A DNA stretch of 64,000 bases, from positions 1 to 64,000 of the forward strand of contig NZ_AKIZ01000001.1 of assembly GCF_000282595.1 (NCBI RefSeq), read 5' to 3'. A program made the position numbers and the translations under genes. Shown here piece by piece: positions 1-8,388 of this stretch. Origin of the DNA: Phyllobacterium sp. YR531. Its GTDB lineage: Bacteria > Pseudomonadota > Alphaproteobacteria > Rhizobiales > Rhizobiaceae. Under the pieces are notes generated by a model. It saw only the letters and a program-made list of their open reading frames with translations, did no database searches and was not told where the DNA came from. How positions within the stretch are numbered: position 1 is the first letter of the stretch; each line of letters starts with the position of its first letter.

Positions 1-261
1 GCTTTTCCCTCGACCATGACGACCGCGTTCTTCAGGCCGAGCCCAGGCGACCTGGACAAAACGGCACTGATGGAGCGCCGGCCCCTTCTCTCAGTCAGTT
101 CCGTCAGAAGCTGGATGACGCGAGCCCGCACCGAAACGAATGAAGCACAAGCCTCGCTGTGGATCTCGCAGGAGAAGCAAGTGGGCCGAAGATCACTGCT
201 ATTAGGTGCGAGAAGGTGCGCAGAGCGGCGATCCCGATGAGGATAACTACTCTACTGGCGC
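1..261. other. left-edge stretch, no assignable gene
   Basis: No gene can be named here. On the minus strand a frame stays open from about position 246 to the left edge (about 80 codons) and includes residues like LLTELTERRGRR, so it may be the start of a gene running off the window. I do not recognise the product. A 74-codon plus-strand frame (16-240) overlaps it and looks like a shadow. Confidence 0.25.
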
Positions 262-1251
262 TCACTTAAGCATGGTTTCTCGGAGGAAGTCCGCGGATCT
301 CTCGATTGCCATAAGGTCGTTCGACATAAGGAAGTCCTCGACTTCAATGCTAACGGGACCAACATAAGATCCAGCGGCCAGTGTGGCGAAGAATTCCTTC
401 CACCAGAGGTGGTCATGACCATAGCCGACTGCAACATAATTCCAGGCTCGCTCAGCGGCGGGCGCCCAGAAAGGCTGGACCTCGATAAGATCAAGTGCGC
501 GATTGCTCTTGTTGATCCGGCAATCCTTGGCATGGACGTGGTAGACCAATTTCTCTTGGCATAGGACCCGTGCCATTTCGATCGGGTCGCCGCCCATAAA
601 AAAGACGTGACTCGGATCGAGGTTCATTCCGACTATCTCTCCAAGCTCCTTCCTCATGATCCTCATGGTCCGTACATTGTAGACCATATTGGATGGATGA
701 TTCTCAAACGCGATCTTTTTCACCCCGTGTTCCGCGGCCTTTTTGACGGCACCCGCCCAGAATTCGAACGAGACCTCCCACTGATACTTCAAGATATCGA
801 GGTTTTCGAAAGGAAAGGAGCTGGTAATCCAATTGACGCATTTGTCTTCAGCGGATCCCGCGGGGCAACCTGTCTGTGAAATTATAGTGTCGACCCCCAA
901 AGCTTCCGCAAGTTCAAACGACCTGTAGATATCCTCCCTATGCTGCTTGCCACGATCTCCTGGTTCGAGCGGATTAGCAGAGCAATTAAGGACGTCGAGC
1001 GTCATCCCTCGCTGCTCAATCTTGGACAGGTAGGTCTTTCGAGCCTGTTCGGAGTCCAGGATCGCACCGACATCGATGTGGGGACAAGTCGACCATCCTC
1101 CAACGCCGATCTCGAGTCCTCGAATTCCCATTGCCGCGGCAGTGTCCAGCATATCGTCAAAGGACAGTCGCCCCATGCCCTCGGTGAACAAGCCCATATG
1201 CATTGGCAATGGACGAACAATTCCAGCAAAAGCTGTCGCGATATCAAGCAT
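262..1251 (-). CDS. sugar phosphate isomerase/epimerase-like TIM-barrel protein
   Basis: A 329-residue protein of the xylose-isomerase-like TIM-barrel family (AP endonuclease 2 superfamily), whose members isomerise, epimerise or dehydrate sugars and inositol derivatives in the cytoplasm with a bound divalent metal. Typical segments are visible: GLEIGVGG near the N-terminus, FENHPSN mid-protein, NLDPSH followed by the metal-site region, HVHAKDC and a C-terminal SIEVED. The ATG start has an AGGAGG six bases upstream. It is the last gene of a minus-strand carbohydrate unit, 39 bases after the Gfo/Idh/MocA gene. The substrate cannot be told from sequence. Confidence 0.8.
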   Translation of the reverse strand: MLDIATAFAGIVRPLPMHMGLFTEGMGRLSFDDMLDTAAAMGIRGLEIGVGGWSTCPHIDVGAILDSEQARKTYLSKIEQRGMTLDVLNCSANPLEPGDRGKQHREDIYRSFELAEALGVDTIISQTGCPAGSAEDKCVNWITSSFPFENLDILKYQWEVSFEFWAGAVKKAAEHGVKKIAFENHPSNMVYNVRTMRIMRKELGEIVGMNLDPSHVFFMGGDPIEMARVLCQEKLVYHVHAKDCRINKSNRALDLIEVQPFWAPAAERAWNYVAVGYGHDHLWWKEFFATLAAGSYVGPVSIEVEDFLMSNDLMAIERSADFLRETMLK

Positions 1252-1290
1252 CGATAACCTCCTAAATATTTGTCCGAGTCGTGAAATGTT

Positions 1291-2385
1291 TCAAAGGTCA
1301 ACCCATCTGTTTTCATCGGCGGATTGTTGGATCGCATCGATGACACGGTCTATTTCGGCGCCGAAGGAAAAATCGCATTCGTAGTCAGCGCCATTGACAA
1401 GCGCATCGAACACTTTGTTGAACTGGAACATCATCATCTCGGAGAAACTGCCCCACCAGACTCCGTCAGAATATTGCTCTGCGATCTTGACCTTCTTGAA
1501 GCCAGGATATTCATCATTGCCGAAGTGGACATATACTTCGTTGAAGTTGTCCTGCTCGACCCGAACGCTGCCGAGCAGCCCCTGCAATTCATAACCGATG
1601 CCGATAGGATGACCGCCTCCCAGGCCCGTGCATCCCAATGAACCGATCGTGCCATTCTTATACTCGATCAGAAATTGCGTGATGTCATCGGTTTGTACCT
1701 TTGCCATTTCGGAACTTCCGACAGCGATAGGCCGCTCCTTGATAATCGTACTTTGAATTCCGACGACACGCTTTGTGTCACCAAGTACAGCCTTGAGAGT
1801 AGAGAGGACATGTGTGCACGTATCGCCCAGGACGCCGCTCTTGGAATTTTTATCTTTCATACGCCAGTTTATGGGCATGTTTGGATCAAGTTTGCCGCCG
1901 TAGTCAAAGGTTCCGGTAACCCGCGTTATTTTACCCAGTTTGCCGGAGACCACGAGGTTTTTGACAAAGACGTTCTGGGGCGCGGTGACGTAGATAAATC
2001 CAACGTAGTTGAAGCACTGTCTCGTTTTCGCGAGGTCCGAAAGTTCTTGGGACTGCCTCGGGTCGGTAGTGAGCGGCTTTTCGCAAAAAACGTTTATGCC
2101 GTGCTCGATAGCTTGCCTGGAGATTTCATAGTGAGACTCGTTGGGCGTAGCAACGATAAGCAGATCAAGCTTGCAAGCCAGGGCATCCCGCCAATCGCCT
2201 GAATGTCGTTCGAAACCGTACCTTGACGCAACGGCTTGTGCTGCGTCGCCATTCGCATCACATACGATTGCCCATTCTATAGTACCGTTGCGCCCCTCGA
2301 AGATATCCTGCTGGGCAAGAATGGCACTGACATGCATTTTCCCGATGAAGCCGGCCCCAACCAGACCGATCCGAATTTTTTTCAT
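1291..2385 (-). CDS. Gfo/Idh/MocA family NAD(P)-dependent oxidoreductase
   Basis: A 364-residue two-domain dehydrogenase. The N-terminal Rossmann fold starts IRIGLVGAGFIGKMH, and the EKP motif typical of the family is present in VFCEKPLTTDP around residue 100. The C-terminal part matches the family's substrate domain (GTFDYGG, DTCTHVLST). Members oxidise sugars, inositols or sugar acids at a hydroxyl carbon. I prefer ATG 2385 over an in-frame start ten codons upstream because AGGA sits at the right distance and the glycine motif follows at once. Its pairing with a TIM-barrel isomerase resembles inositol or unusual-sugar pathways (inference). Confidence 0.88.
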   Translation of the reverse strand: MKKIRIGLVGAGFIGKMHVSAILAQQDIFEGRNGTIEWAIVCDANGDAAQAVASRYGFERHSGDWRDALACKLDLLIVATPNESHYEISRQAIEHGINVFCEKPLTTDPRQSQELSDLAKTRQCFNYVGFIYVTAPQNVFVKNLVVSGKLGKITRVTGTFDYGGKLDPNMPINWRMKDKNSKSGVLGDTCTHVLSTLKAVLGDTKRVVGIQSTIIKERPIAVGSSEMAKVQTDDITQFLIEYKNGTIGSLGCTGLGGGHPIGIGYELQGLLGSVRVEQDNFNEVYVHFGNDEYPGFKKVKIAEQYSDGVWWGSFSEMMMFQFNKVFDALVNGADYECDFSFGAEIDRVIDAIQQSADENRWVDL

Positions 2386-2435
2386 TCTCACGTCCTTTAT
2401 ATATACAGCGTTCACATTTTGGCCCGGCCTGCCTT

Positions 2436-2468
2436 GGCTACAGAGACAGAGCTCCTGTCTCTGTAGCC
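2436..2468 (-). repeat. perfect 14-bp inverted repeat (hairpin)
   Basis: Arms GGCTACAGAGACAG (2436-2449) and CTGTCTCTGTAGCC (2455-2468) are perfectly complementary around a five-base loop. No T-run follows on either strand, so a simple rho-independent terminator is unlikely. It could stabilise or attenuate the mRNA upstream of the oxidoreductase gene. It overlaps the stop codon of a possible small gene. Confidence 0.7.
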
Positions 2469-2542
2469 ACCTCGATGGCTCTCTCTGAGGCGGCCATCGC
2501 CTGGGCGCAAAGCGCCATTTCGTTGACTTTGACTTGCGGCAT
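2438..2542 (-). CDS. possible small protein, 34 residues, unknown
   Basis: A short frame starting ATG CCG CAA with GGAGG nine bases upstream, ending TAG inside the 2436-2468 hairpin. The predicted peptide is alanine- and glutamate-rich (NEMALCAQAMAASERAIE) and could form one helix. It may be a small gene, a leader peptide or a remnant of a larger gene. Only the ribosome binding site and its position support it. Confidence 0.25.
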   Translation of the reverse strand: MPQVKVNEMALCAQAMAASERAIEVATETGALSL

Positions 2543-2682
2543 CTGGACGCACCTCCGGTGCGGTCAAATCGCCGAGCAGGGCTGGTAATGACTGTGATCC
2601 AGACCTATCGTCGCGCAGCCGCCGTCACGCGACGTTCAGCAACGCGCTTTACGCACTCGATAGCTCTCGCGATTGACAAACA

Positions 2683-2705
2683 CGGGGATGACCAATGATT
2701 CCCCG
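2683..2705 (-). terminator. possible weak terminator after the ABC ATPase gene
   Basis: CGGGGA and TCCCCG (six-base arms, 11-base loop) lie just after the stop of the ATPase gene in its direction of transcription. They are followed by a short T-containing stretch (TGTTTGTC). The stem is short and the T-run imperfect. Confidence 0.4.
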
Positions 2706-2707
2706 CG

Positions 2708-3484
2708 TCACTCCTCCAAATCGATATCTAAGTTGGCGAGGGTTTGGCCACCCGCCATCAGATCGGTAATCTCCTCGCGAGTTTTCTCGCCTTTGGAAAA
2801 GTTCGCAGCCAGTCCCCCACGGATCAAGACGGCAAACTGATCGCCCACAGCCATGGCATGGGTCACCTGGTGGGTTATAAAGATCACTGCTAGTCCACGT
2901 TTCTTTGCTTCAAGAACAATTCGTAGAACATGGCTCGCCTGTTTGACGCCAAGCGCAGCTGTGGGTTCATCGAGAATAAGGACTCGGGCACCAAAGTAGA
3001 CTGCTCGGGCAATCGCCAATGACTGGCGCTCTCCTCCAGACATACCCCCTACAAGACGATCGCCATCGTCGATGCGCGTGATCCCGAAGTCTTGCACCGC
3101 CTTTACCGCAATTTGGTTGGCACGTTTGCGATCATAAACCCTGAAAGGCCCGAAACTTTTCGTTGGCTCGTTACCGATGAAAAAGCATCGACCGATGCTC
3201 ATGAGAGGAAATGTTCCACCGAACTGATAAACCGTCGCAATGCCCTTGTCCTGGGCTTCGCGAGGGCTTGCGAAGCTCACCCTCTCCCCATCGATGGAAA
3301 ACGAACCGGACGTAGGCTTGTAAACACCGGAGAGCGTCTTGATGAGTGTTGACTTGCCGGCACCATTGTCACCGAGCAAACAAAGAACTTCACCTTTGTT
3401 GACCTTAAGTGTGATGCCATGGAGTACGTCCATCACGCCAAACGATTTCGTGACATTTTTGAGCTCAATCAAGGGTGTGCTCAT
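2708..3484 (-). CDS. ribose-type sugar ABC transporter ATP-binding protein
   Basis: A 258-residue ATPase with one nucleotide-binding domain: Walker A GDNGAGKST near residue 40, signature MSGGERQSLAIARA, Walker B RVLILDEPTAALG and H-loop VIFITHQ. Ribose-type (CUT2) importers often use a 500-residue double ATPase; single-domain versions like this usually occur with FrcA-type systems. The reading frame is open further upstream, but that part overlaps the permease gene. The ATG at 3484 overlaps the permease stop as ATGA, which indicates translational coupling. It powers uptake by the permease and binding protein encoded just upstream. Confidence 0.9.
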   Translation of the reverse strand: MSTPLIELKNVTKSFGVMDVLHGITLKVNKGEVLCLLGDNGAGKSTLIKTLSGVYKPTSGSFSIDGERVSFASPREAQDKGIATVYQFGGTFPLMSIGRCFFIGNEPTKSFGPFRVYDRKRANQIAVKAVQDFGITRIDDGDRLVGGMSGGERQSLAIARAVYFGARVLILDEPTAALGVKQASHVLRIVLEAKKRGLAVIFITHQVTHAMAVGDQFAVLIRGGLAANFSKGEKTREEITDLMAGGQTLANLDIDLEE

Positions 3485-4533
3485 GACGTCCTCCCCTTTT
3501 TCGGACTGTAGCTGAGCGCCATTTTCCGGAAAGTATTGTTTGTCAGCACCGCGAGCAGCAGCAGGACACCGATGATGAGGCTGGCCCAATTGGCGTCGAA
3601 CTGCGTGAAATAGATTCCCTGGCTTACGACGGCGAAAGTGAGTGTTCCGAAGAAAATTCCCACGACTGAGCCGAAGCCTCCCGTCAGCAGGACACCTCCA
3701 ACCACAACAGTGACGATCGAATTGAAGATATAGGACATGCCCCCAGATACCTGGGCCGAACTGTAAAGGATGGTCTGACACATCCCGACAAAAGATGCGC
3801 TCATAGAAGAGGTGGCAAAAAGGGCGACGGTCAAACGTTCTGTTGGGATTCCCACATTTCGAGCGCTCTCTCGATCACCGCCCATGGCGAAGATCCAATT
3901 GCCGTAGCGCGACATGTGAAGCACGAAGAAACACATCACCACAAAAGCCAACCACCAGAAAATCGTGACCTGAAAACTGTTGGCCACGTAGGAGCCAAAC
4001 ACCGTCTTGATCCAGTCCGGCGCACTTAGCGGGACAGAAGTGCTCCCCGTCAAAGCGACTGAGACACCGAGAACAAGCCCTTGAACGGCGAACAAGGTTC
4101 CGAGCGTCACGATCAGAGAGGGCACCCCGGTTCTGATCGTAAGGATTCCGTTGATCAGGCCGATGACAAACCCGAGAAGAAGGGAAGCGCCAATCCCTAC
4201 GACAATCGGTGCACCGTAGTGGCCCGAAACGATGGCAACGGTCATTGCACCTGCAGGGATCATCGCTCCGATCGAAATGTCGAGCTCGCCAGCGATCATC
4301 AATAGTCCGACAGGGAGTGCCACGATGCCCAGGTTAGCGGCAACATTGAGATAGCTTGCAGCACCTATGGGAAGCACAAAGTTGGCGTTTCCAAAGAAGG
4401 CAAAGAAACCAAAGACGAAGGCCAGTCCTATAAATGCGCCAACTTCTGGACGCCGGATAAGTAGGCCGAGGTCAAATCTGGCATTGGGCAGTTCATCTAA
4501 ATGCTTAGCCGGGATATTTTGTGTTGTATTCAC
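3481..4533 (-). CDS. ribose-type sugar ABC transporter permease
   Basis: A 350-residue polytopic inner-membrane protein of the RbsC/FrcC (CUT2) family, with about eight to ten hydrophobic segments and the family stretch GELDISIGAMI near residue 100, followed later by NGILTIRTGVPSLIVTLGT. The start is GTG at 4533, with a strong GGAGGAG eight bases upstream. It lies between the binding-protein gene and the ATPase gene, overlapping the latter by four bases. Substrate specificity is unknown. Confidence 0.9.
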   Translation of the reverse strand: MNTTQNIPAKHLDELPNARFDLGLLIRRPEVGAFIGLAFVFGFFAFFGNANFVLPIGAASYLNVAANLGIVALPVGLLMIAGELDISIGAMIPAGAMTVAIVSGHYGAPIVVGIGASLLLGFVIGLINGILTIRTGVPSLIVTLGTLFAVQGLVLGVSVALTGSTSVPLSAPDWIKTVFGSYVANSFQVTIFWWLAFVVMCFFVLHMSRYGNWIFAMGGDRESARNVGIPTERLTVALFATSSMSASFVGMCQTILYSSAQVSGGMSYIFNSIVTVVVGGVLLTGGFGSVVGIFFGTLTFAVVSQGIYFTQFDANWASLIIGVLLLLAVLTNNTFRKMALSYSPKKGRTS

Positions 4534-4627
4534 GAATCAGGCTCCTCCTTGGTTAGTACCGACGACCCGTGTTCTTCGGCGGCAAAGGTCGACGGGCGTC
4601 GGCGGCATCAAACGCGATGGTCGATGT

Positions 4628-5608
4628 TTAACGCGTTCCCTGCTTAGCTCCTGCGAGGACCTGCTCGACGTTGGAGCTATCGACGATGGTGGGACCGGTC
4701 AGGATCGGTTTTGTCGGTACAGCACTGCCAAACGCCACATAAGAGTGAAGCAACGATGTTGCCAGAAAGCCTTGGAGATATGGCTGCTGATCGATGGCGA
4801 ACATTTGAGTGCCATCCTTGATCCGATTTAAGACCCTCTGGCTCACATCGAAGCTAGCGAGCTTTACACGCCCGTTAGCACCGGCTTGCGCGATTGCATT
4901 CGCCGCGCTATCCGCATCGACTTGACCGACCGTAATCACGCTGTCGATTGTCGGATCATTCAGCAGTCGCGCCTTGATCGCTTCCGTTACGGCAATTGGA
5001 TCTCCGAAACTTGTCGCCGGCAACGGCAACTGCTTTGCTGCTTTGCCGGCTGCGGTCATTGCCTCAGCAATACCGCCGCACCGTGCCTCCAAATTTGCTG
5101 AACCTGGGACGGTATTAACGCACACCGCGTTAGTCGCCCCATTTTGCGCAAGATACTTTCCACCTTCAATTCCAGCTAATTTGTCGTCGGTGCCGATGTA
5201 ATTTAGCGCACCGACGGCATTGGCGACATCAACGCTTCCAGAATTATATAGCATTACAGGTATACCTGCCGATATTGCCGCAGTAATCGCTGGATTTTCT
5301 GCTTCTGGCACCCAATTCGGAACAGCTATACCGGCAGCACCTTGGTTAGTAGCTGTGCGAACCAAGTCTGCAGTATCGGCTCCAATCTTATCGTAACTTT
5401 GCAGAGCCAAATACTTGACCGATCCTCCATAAGGCTGCATCGCTTTTGCGGCATCATCAACGCCCTTCTTTATGACGGCGAAGAAGGCGTCGTCAGAACG
5501 GGCGCCGATCACGTAGATGCTTTTGCCCTCCTGCGCCGAAGCAGCGTTTGCCAACACGACAAGAATTGCAGCACCTGCTGCGACCATAGTAAGATAAACG
5601 TTTCTCAT
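4628..5608 (-). CDS. periplasmic sugar-binding protein of a ribose-type ABC transporter
   Basis: A 326-residue RbsB-like (Peripla_BP_4) binding protein. The N-terminus is a secretion signal, with a charged start, a hydrophobic core and a likely cleavage after AASAQ. Mature-protein features include NQGAAGIAVPNW, an IGTDDKLAGIEGGKYL segment and VITVGQVDADSAANAI. ATG 5608 is chosen over an upstream in-frame start because it follows GGAGG and gives a proper signal peptide. It delivers a sugar or polyol to the neighbouring permease/ATPase. Confidence 0.9.
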   Translation of the reverse strand: MRNVYLTMVAAGAAILVVLANAASAQEGKSIYVIGARSDDAFFAVIKKGVDDAAKAMQPYGGSVKYLALQSYDKIGADTADLVRTATNQGAAGIAVPNWVPEAENPAITAAISAGIPVMLYNSGSVDVANAVGALNYIGTDDKLAGIEGGKYLAQNGATNAVCVNTVPGSANLEARCGGIAEAMTAAGKAAKQLPLPATSFGDPIAVTEAIKARLLNDPTIDSVITVGQVDADSAANAIAQAGANGRVKLASFDVSQRVLNRIKDGTQMFAIDQQPYLQGFLATSLLHSYVAFGSAVPTKPILTGPTIVDSSNVEQVLAGAKQGTR

Positions 5609-5715
5609 GCTTTTCCTCCCTGTAGAAATTTGTCTGTCTTTACCCATCTGGCCGGAGTTTCACGCCACCAGCCTCCAAGTGGTCGTTAACCGGCACATTT
5701 GCGCGACGTGTTGTG

Positions 5716-6633
5716 TTATGGCGCCTTTTCCCCCAATAACTCCTTCTCCAATCGCGCTTTCACTTGTCGACCATCGATGACCGCTCGTTCGGGGAAACCA
5801 AGCGGATTAAAATTCGCAATCGTGTCCTCTTGCTCCCCGAAACCCAGTTCACGGAGCGCCGCAAAGAGATCGTCAAATGGAATATCGCCGACACCGAGCT
5901 CGCCGAGATGTAGATGGCTTCTGATCGAACCATTCCAGAACGCTGCTGGCGGGTTGATGTTGTTTCGAAAAAGCTTTGTATGGTCGTATGTATCCGCGAC
6001 CAGAATATGCTTGAGGTGTTTGCCAGCATACCGCAACATACGCTTCACATCGCCGACACCTTCATCGTAATGAAATGTATGCGGAATCGAATAGATGTAA
6101 GCGAAAGATGACGAGTCGTAGTACCTAATAATGTCGACCGTATCATCGTTACGCTCATAAAAATCATCGGGGTGGGCCTGTATATCCAACCGCATGCCTT
6201 TGCGCTCAAAAACGGGAAGCAACTCATCAAGCGAACGCATGAGTTTCGCTTCGCATAACTCAGGTGTAGCCCTGCTGCCACCGAGTTCGGAGTTAAATAC
6301 TTGCGCTCCCATCTGTTCGCCGATTTCGATCATGCGCTTCCAGCAATCGACGGCATACTGGCGTACGAATTCATCCGTATCGGCAAGGCGAAAACCGGTA
6401 GTCAGAGAGGCGATTTTTAAACCAGCTCTCTCAATCGCCTTAGCGTGCCACGCAACCTCTGCGTTTGTAGCCTTCGGTCGCTTCCAATAGCCAGGAAAAT
6501 ATAGATCATATGGGGAGACATATTCGTATCCGGCCTCTGCGACCTTATGATAGACTTCCTCAAACTCCATACCTGTCTTGATCCGGCTGCCTTCCTTCAC
6601 CCAGAAGGCGCTGGTGTCGAATGTGATCTTCAT
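5716..6633 (-). CDS. sugar phosphate isomerase/epimerase-like TIM-barrel protein
   Basis: A 305-residue TIM-barrel protein of the same superfamily as the one at 262-1251 but clearly different in sequence, so not a recent duplicate. Visible segments are YEYVSPYDLYFPG, FNSELGGSR, LDIQAHPDDF and HILVADTYDH, the last two matching metal- and substrate-site strands. ATG 6633 follows GGGAGGAAG. It is the first gene of the carbohydrate unit, 107 bases before the binding-protein gene, so promoter signals should lie in 6634-7112. It probably acts on the imported sugar or its keto product (inference). Confidence 0.8.
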   Translation of the reverse strand: MKITFDTSAFWVKEGSRIKTGMEFEEVYHKVAEAGYEYVSPYDLYFPGYWKRPKATNAEVAWHAKAIERAGLKIASLTTGFRLADTDEFVRQYAVDCWKRMIEIGEQMGAQVFNSELGGSRATPELCEAKLMRSLDELLPVFERKGMRLDIQAHPDDFYERNDDTVDIIRYYDSSSFAYIYSIPHTFHYDEGVGDVKRMLRYAGKHLKHILVADTYDHTKLFRNNINPPAAFWNGSIRSHLHLGELGVGDIPFDDLFAALRELGFGEQEDTIANFNPLGFPERAVIDGRQVKARLEKELLGEKAP

Positions 6634-7112
6634 AGTTTCTTCCTCCCGGGCAGACTTTCATTTCCAATTGGGTAAAGGCGTTGGTGGTCTGGAGTTTTGC
6701 TAAGCTCGACCACCATAGCTCGCAACGATACAGCGCCCGTTGACACTATGACGCGTAACCTCAAGGCCAATTATGACAACTCGGCAAAGTCAAAGGTTTA
6801 TCCGTCTCAGGCGGAAAGTTGCTTTGTGACTTCCTAGACGTGAGACCCACTTGACATCGATATCTTTGAATATAGCAGTGGGTTCCTCCTCCCTCTACTA
6901 CGAATATTAAGTTCGCTCGAGTAGATATGCTTTTTGGCATTCAATAGCTGTGACATACGATATTACGCCCAGCGAAACATTACGACTGGCGTTTTTGATC
7001 GATTTCGATCATTTCCTAGATATGCAGCCCAGATTATTGACGTCGGCGACCGGCCGCCTCACGCCCCTGAGCTGATCTGTATGCGAGACATGGATTGTGC
7101 CAGCTCACGGCT
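6634..7112. other. regulatory gap upstream of the carbohydrate unit
   Basis: This 479-base stretch without a credible gene lies between the first gene of the carbohydrate unit and the 3' end of a LacI-type regulator gene. It contains a 7-2-7 palindrome at 6996-7011 and a widely spaced inverted repeat ACCCACT/AGTGGGT (6845-6851 and 6877-6883). The unit's promoter must lie here, but I see no clear -35/-10 pair. Confidence 0.5.
6996..7011. promoter_or_regulatory. possible LacI-type operator (palindrome)
   Basis: TGATCGA and TCGATCA are perfect inverted arms around TT. The size and near-symmetry fit operators of LacI-family proteins, two of which are encoded next door. The site is about 360 bases upstream of the carbohydrate unit's first gene, which is far for direct repression. 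Confidence 0.35.
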
Positions 7113-8141
7113 TCAAATCCCGATATTGTAAGGTCCATGCACGGTAAAAGGTGCTTGCCCACTTGTGTTCGGTAAGATCGGACGGTCGTCGATTTTGAAA
7201 TATGCCAAGAGTGTTTCAAGGGCGAACCTAGCTTGACGCTCAGGATTCTGATCAATCGCGAGGTCCATGGTTCCCTCATCGATCATTCGTCGCGTTTGAT
7301 CAGTCAATTCATGGCCGATAAATGTGGGCCTTGAACCGAGGGGATATTGTTTTATCACTGCCTCTACGGCTTGATGAGCGGCGCCAGCATCGTAAATCGC
7401 CGTAACTCGTTGATACCGGCGGACAGCAGCTTTCAATAGCAGGGACGACATCCTCCCTTGGTCACCTTCATCGATAACCTCGGCGATCGTGTGTTGATCG
7501 GAATGGCGTGTGAGGGCATCTTTTAAACCTTGGAGCCGCATCAAGTGAGCCTGATATTGTTGATGATTGCATAATACGAGAACCTCACCTGGCTTAGCCA
7601 TGCGTGCAATGAACCATCCCGCCGTAAGCCCTGAGGCCCGGTGGTCCGGTCCTGCGTACGTGAGGCGCAAATGTGCGGGTAGATCGGAGATAAGGGTAAT
7701 CAAAGGTATTCCCCTTGCCACGAGAGTGGCCGCCGCCTCCAATACGGGCTCTTTATTTGGAGCGTAGGTGATGACCGCGTCAGCCTCTGTCGTCCGCATG
7801 CGTTCGGCAAAGTGTTCCGCTCTATCGTCAGCCAAGATGCTGCGGAGAATAAGCGCCGTTCTGCCAAGACTTTCACTCAGGATGCTGAATTCGCGGCTCA
7901 TTCGACCGATGAGGGGGAGATCGGGTCGGGAGAGGAGAACCTCGAAGCGTAAGACCCTTTGATATGGCGAAGGAAGAATACGAGGTAAACCCAATTCCCG
8001 CGCCGCTGCGATCACCTTGCGCGCCGTTTCCGGCTTGACGCCCCCCCGTTCGTTCAAGACGCGACCGACGGTTGCTATGCCTACGCCGGCCAATTCGGCG
8101 ACTTCCTGCAATCTGGAGCGCTCAGTGCGTTGCCTAAACAT
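7113..8141 (-). CDS. LacI-family transcriptional regulator
   Basis: A 342-residue regulator. The N-terminal LacI helix-turn-helix is clear (EVAELAGVGIATVGRVLNERG, hinge helix VIAAARELG). The rest is a periplasmic-binding-protein-like effector domain of the sugar type (DRAEHFAERM, GPDHRASGLTAGW, FIGHELTDQTRRM). The start is uncertain: ATG 8141 or GTG 8150. It lies next to the carbohydrate importer unit, so sugar-responsive control of that unit is likely (inference). It shares its fold and several segments with the regulator at 8389-9402. Confidence 0.88.
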   Translation of the reverse strand: MFRQRTERSRLQEVAELAGVGIATVGRVLNERGGVKPETARKVIAAARELGLPRILPSPYQRVLRFEVLLSRPDLPLIGRMSREFSILSESLGRTALILRSILADDRAEHFAERMRTTEADAVITYAPNKEPVLEAAATLVARGIPLITLISDLPAHLRLTYAGPDHRASGLTAGWFIARMAKPGEVLVLCNHQQYQAHLMRLQGLKDALTRHSDQHTIAEVIDEGDQGRMSSLLLKAAVRRYQRVTAIYDAGAAHQAVEAVIKQYPLGSRPTFIGHELTDQTRRMIDEGTMDLAIDQNPERQARFALETLLAYFKIDDRPILPNTSGQAPFTVHGPYNIGI

Positions 8142-8388
8142 TCCACCCACTTAGCTTTATCGAGAGAGGTCGAGCACCCCTGAGGACGCGTCTGGACGAA
8201 GATAGCCGAAGCAGTAAGGAAAATCTAAAGATTTTGCCAGGGTGGCATCATGGCCCGTCCTCTCAAAAGCGGCTTTGGCGAGAATCTTTATCCAAGCTAT
8301 GCAGCGATTTTCTCGTGCTGTCACATGACTTACGTCGAACTCAGCCAACGACGTTGCCTAAAGTGCTGTTGCCGTTCCAGCAATGAAT

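Larger units (their letters stand above)
2386..2707. other. intergenic region within the carbohydrate unit
   Basis: This 322-base gap separates the ABC ATPase gene from the Gfo/Idh/MocA gene. It holds a possible terminator (2683-2705), a possible 34-codon small gene (2438-2542) and a strong hairpin (2436-2468), each listed separately. The downstream pair of genes may therefore have its own promoter, but I see no convincing one. Confidence 0.5.

Noticed and set aside
2708-3781. Apparent 357-residue ABC ATPase with a 99-residue N-terminal extension
   Set aside because: The extension is antisense-free but fully inside the permease gene in another frame; the ATGA-coupled start at 3484 gives the normal protein.
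8157-8348. 63-codon minus-strand frame before the first lacI-type gene
   Set aside because: No recognisable domain and no clear ribosome binding site; it fills a gap by chance.
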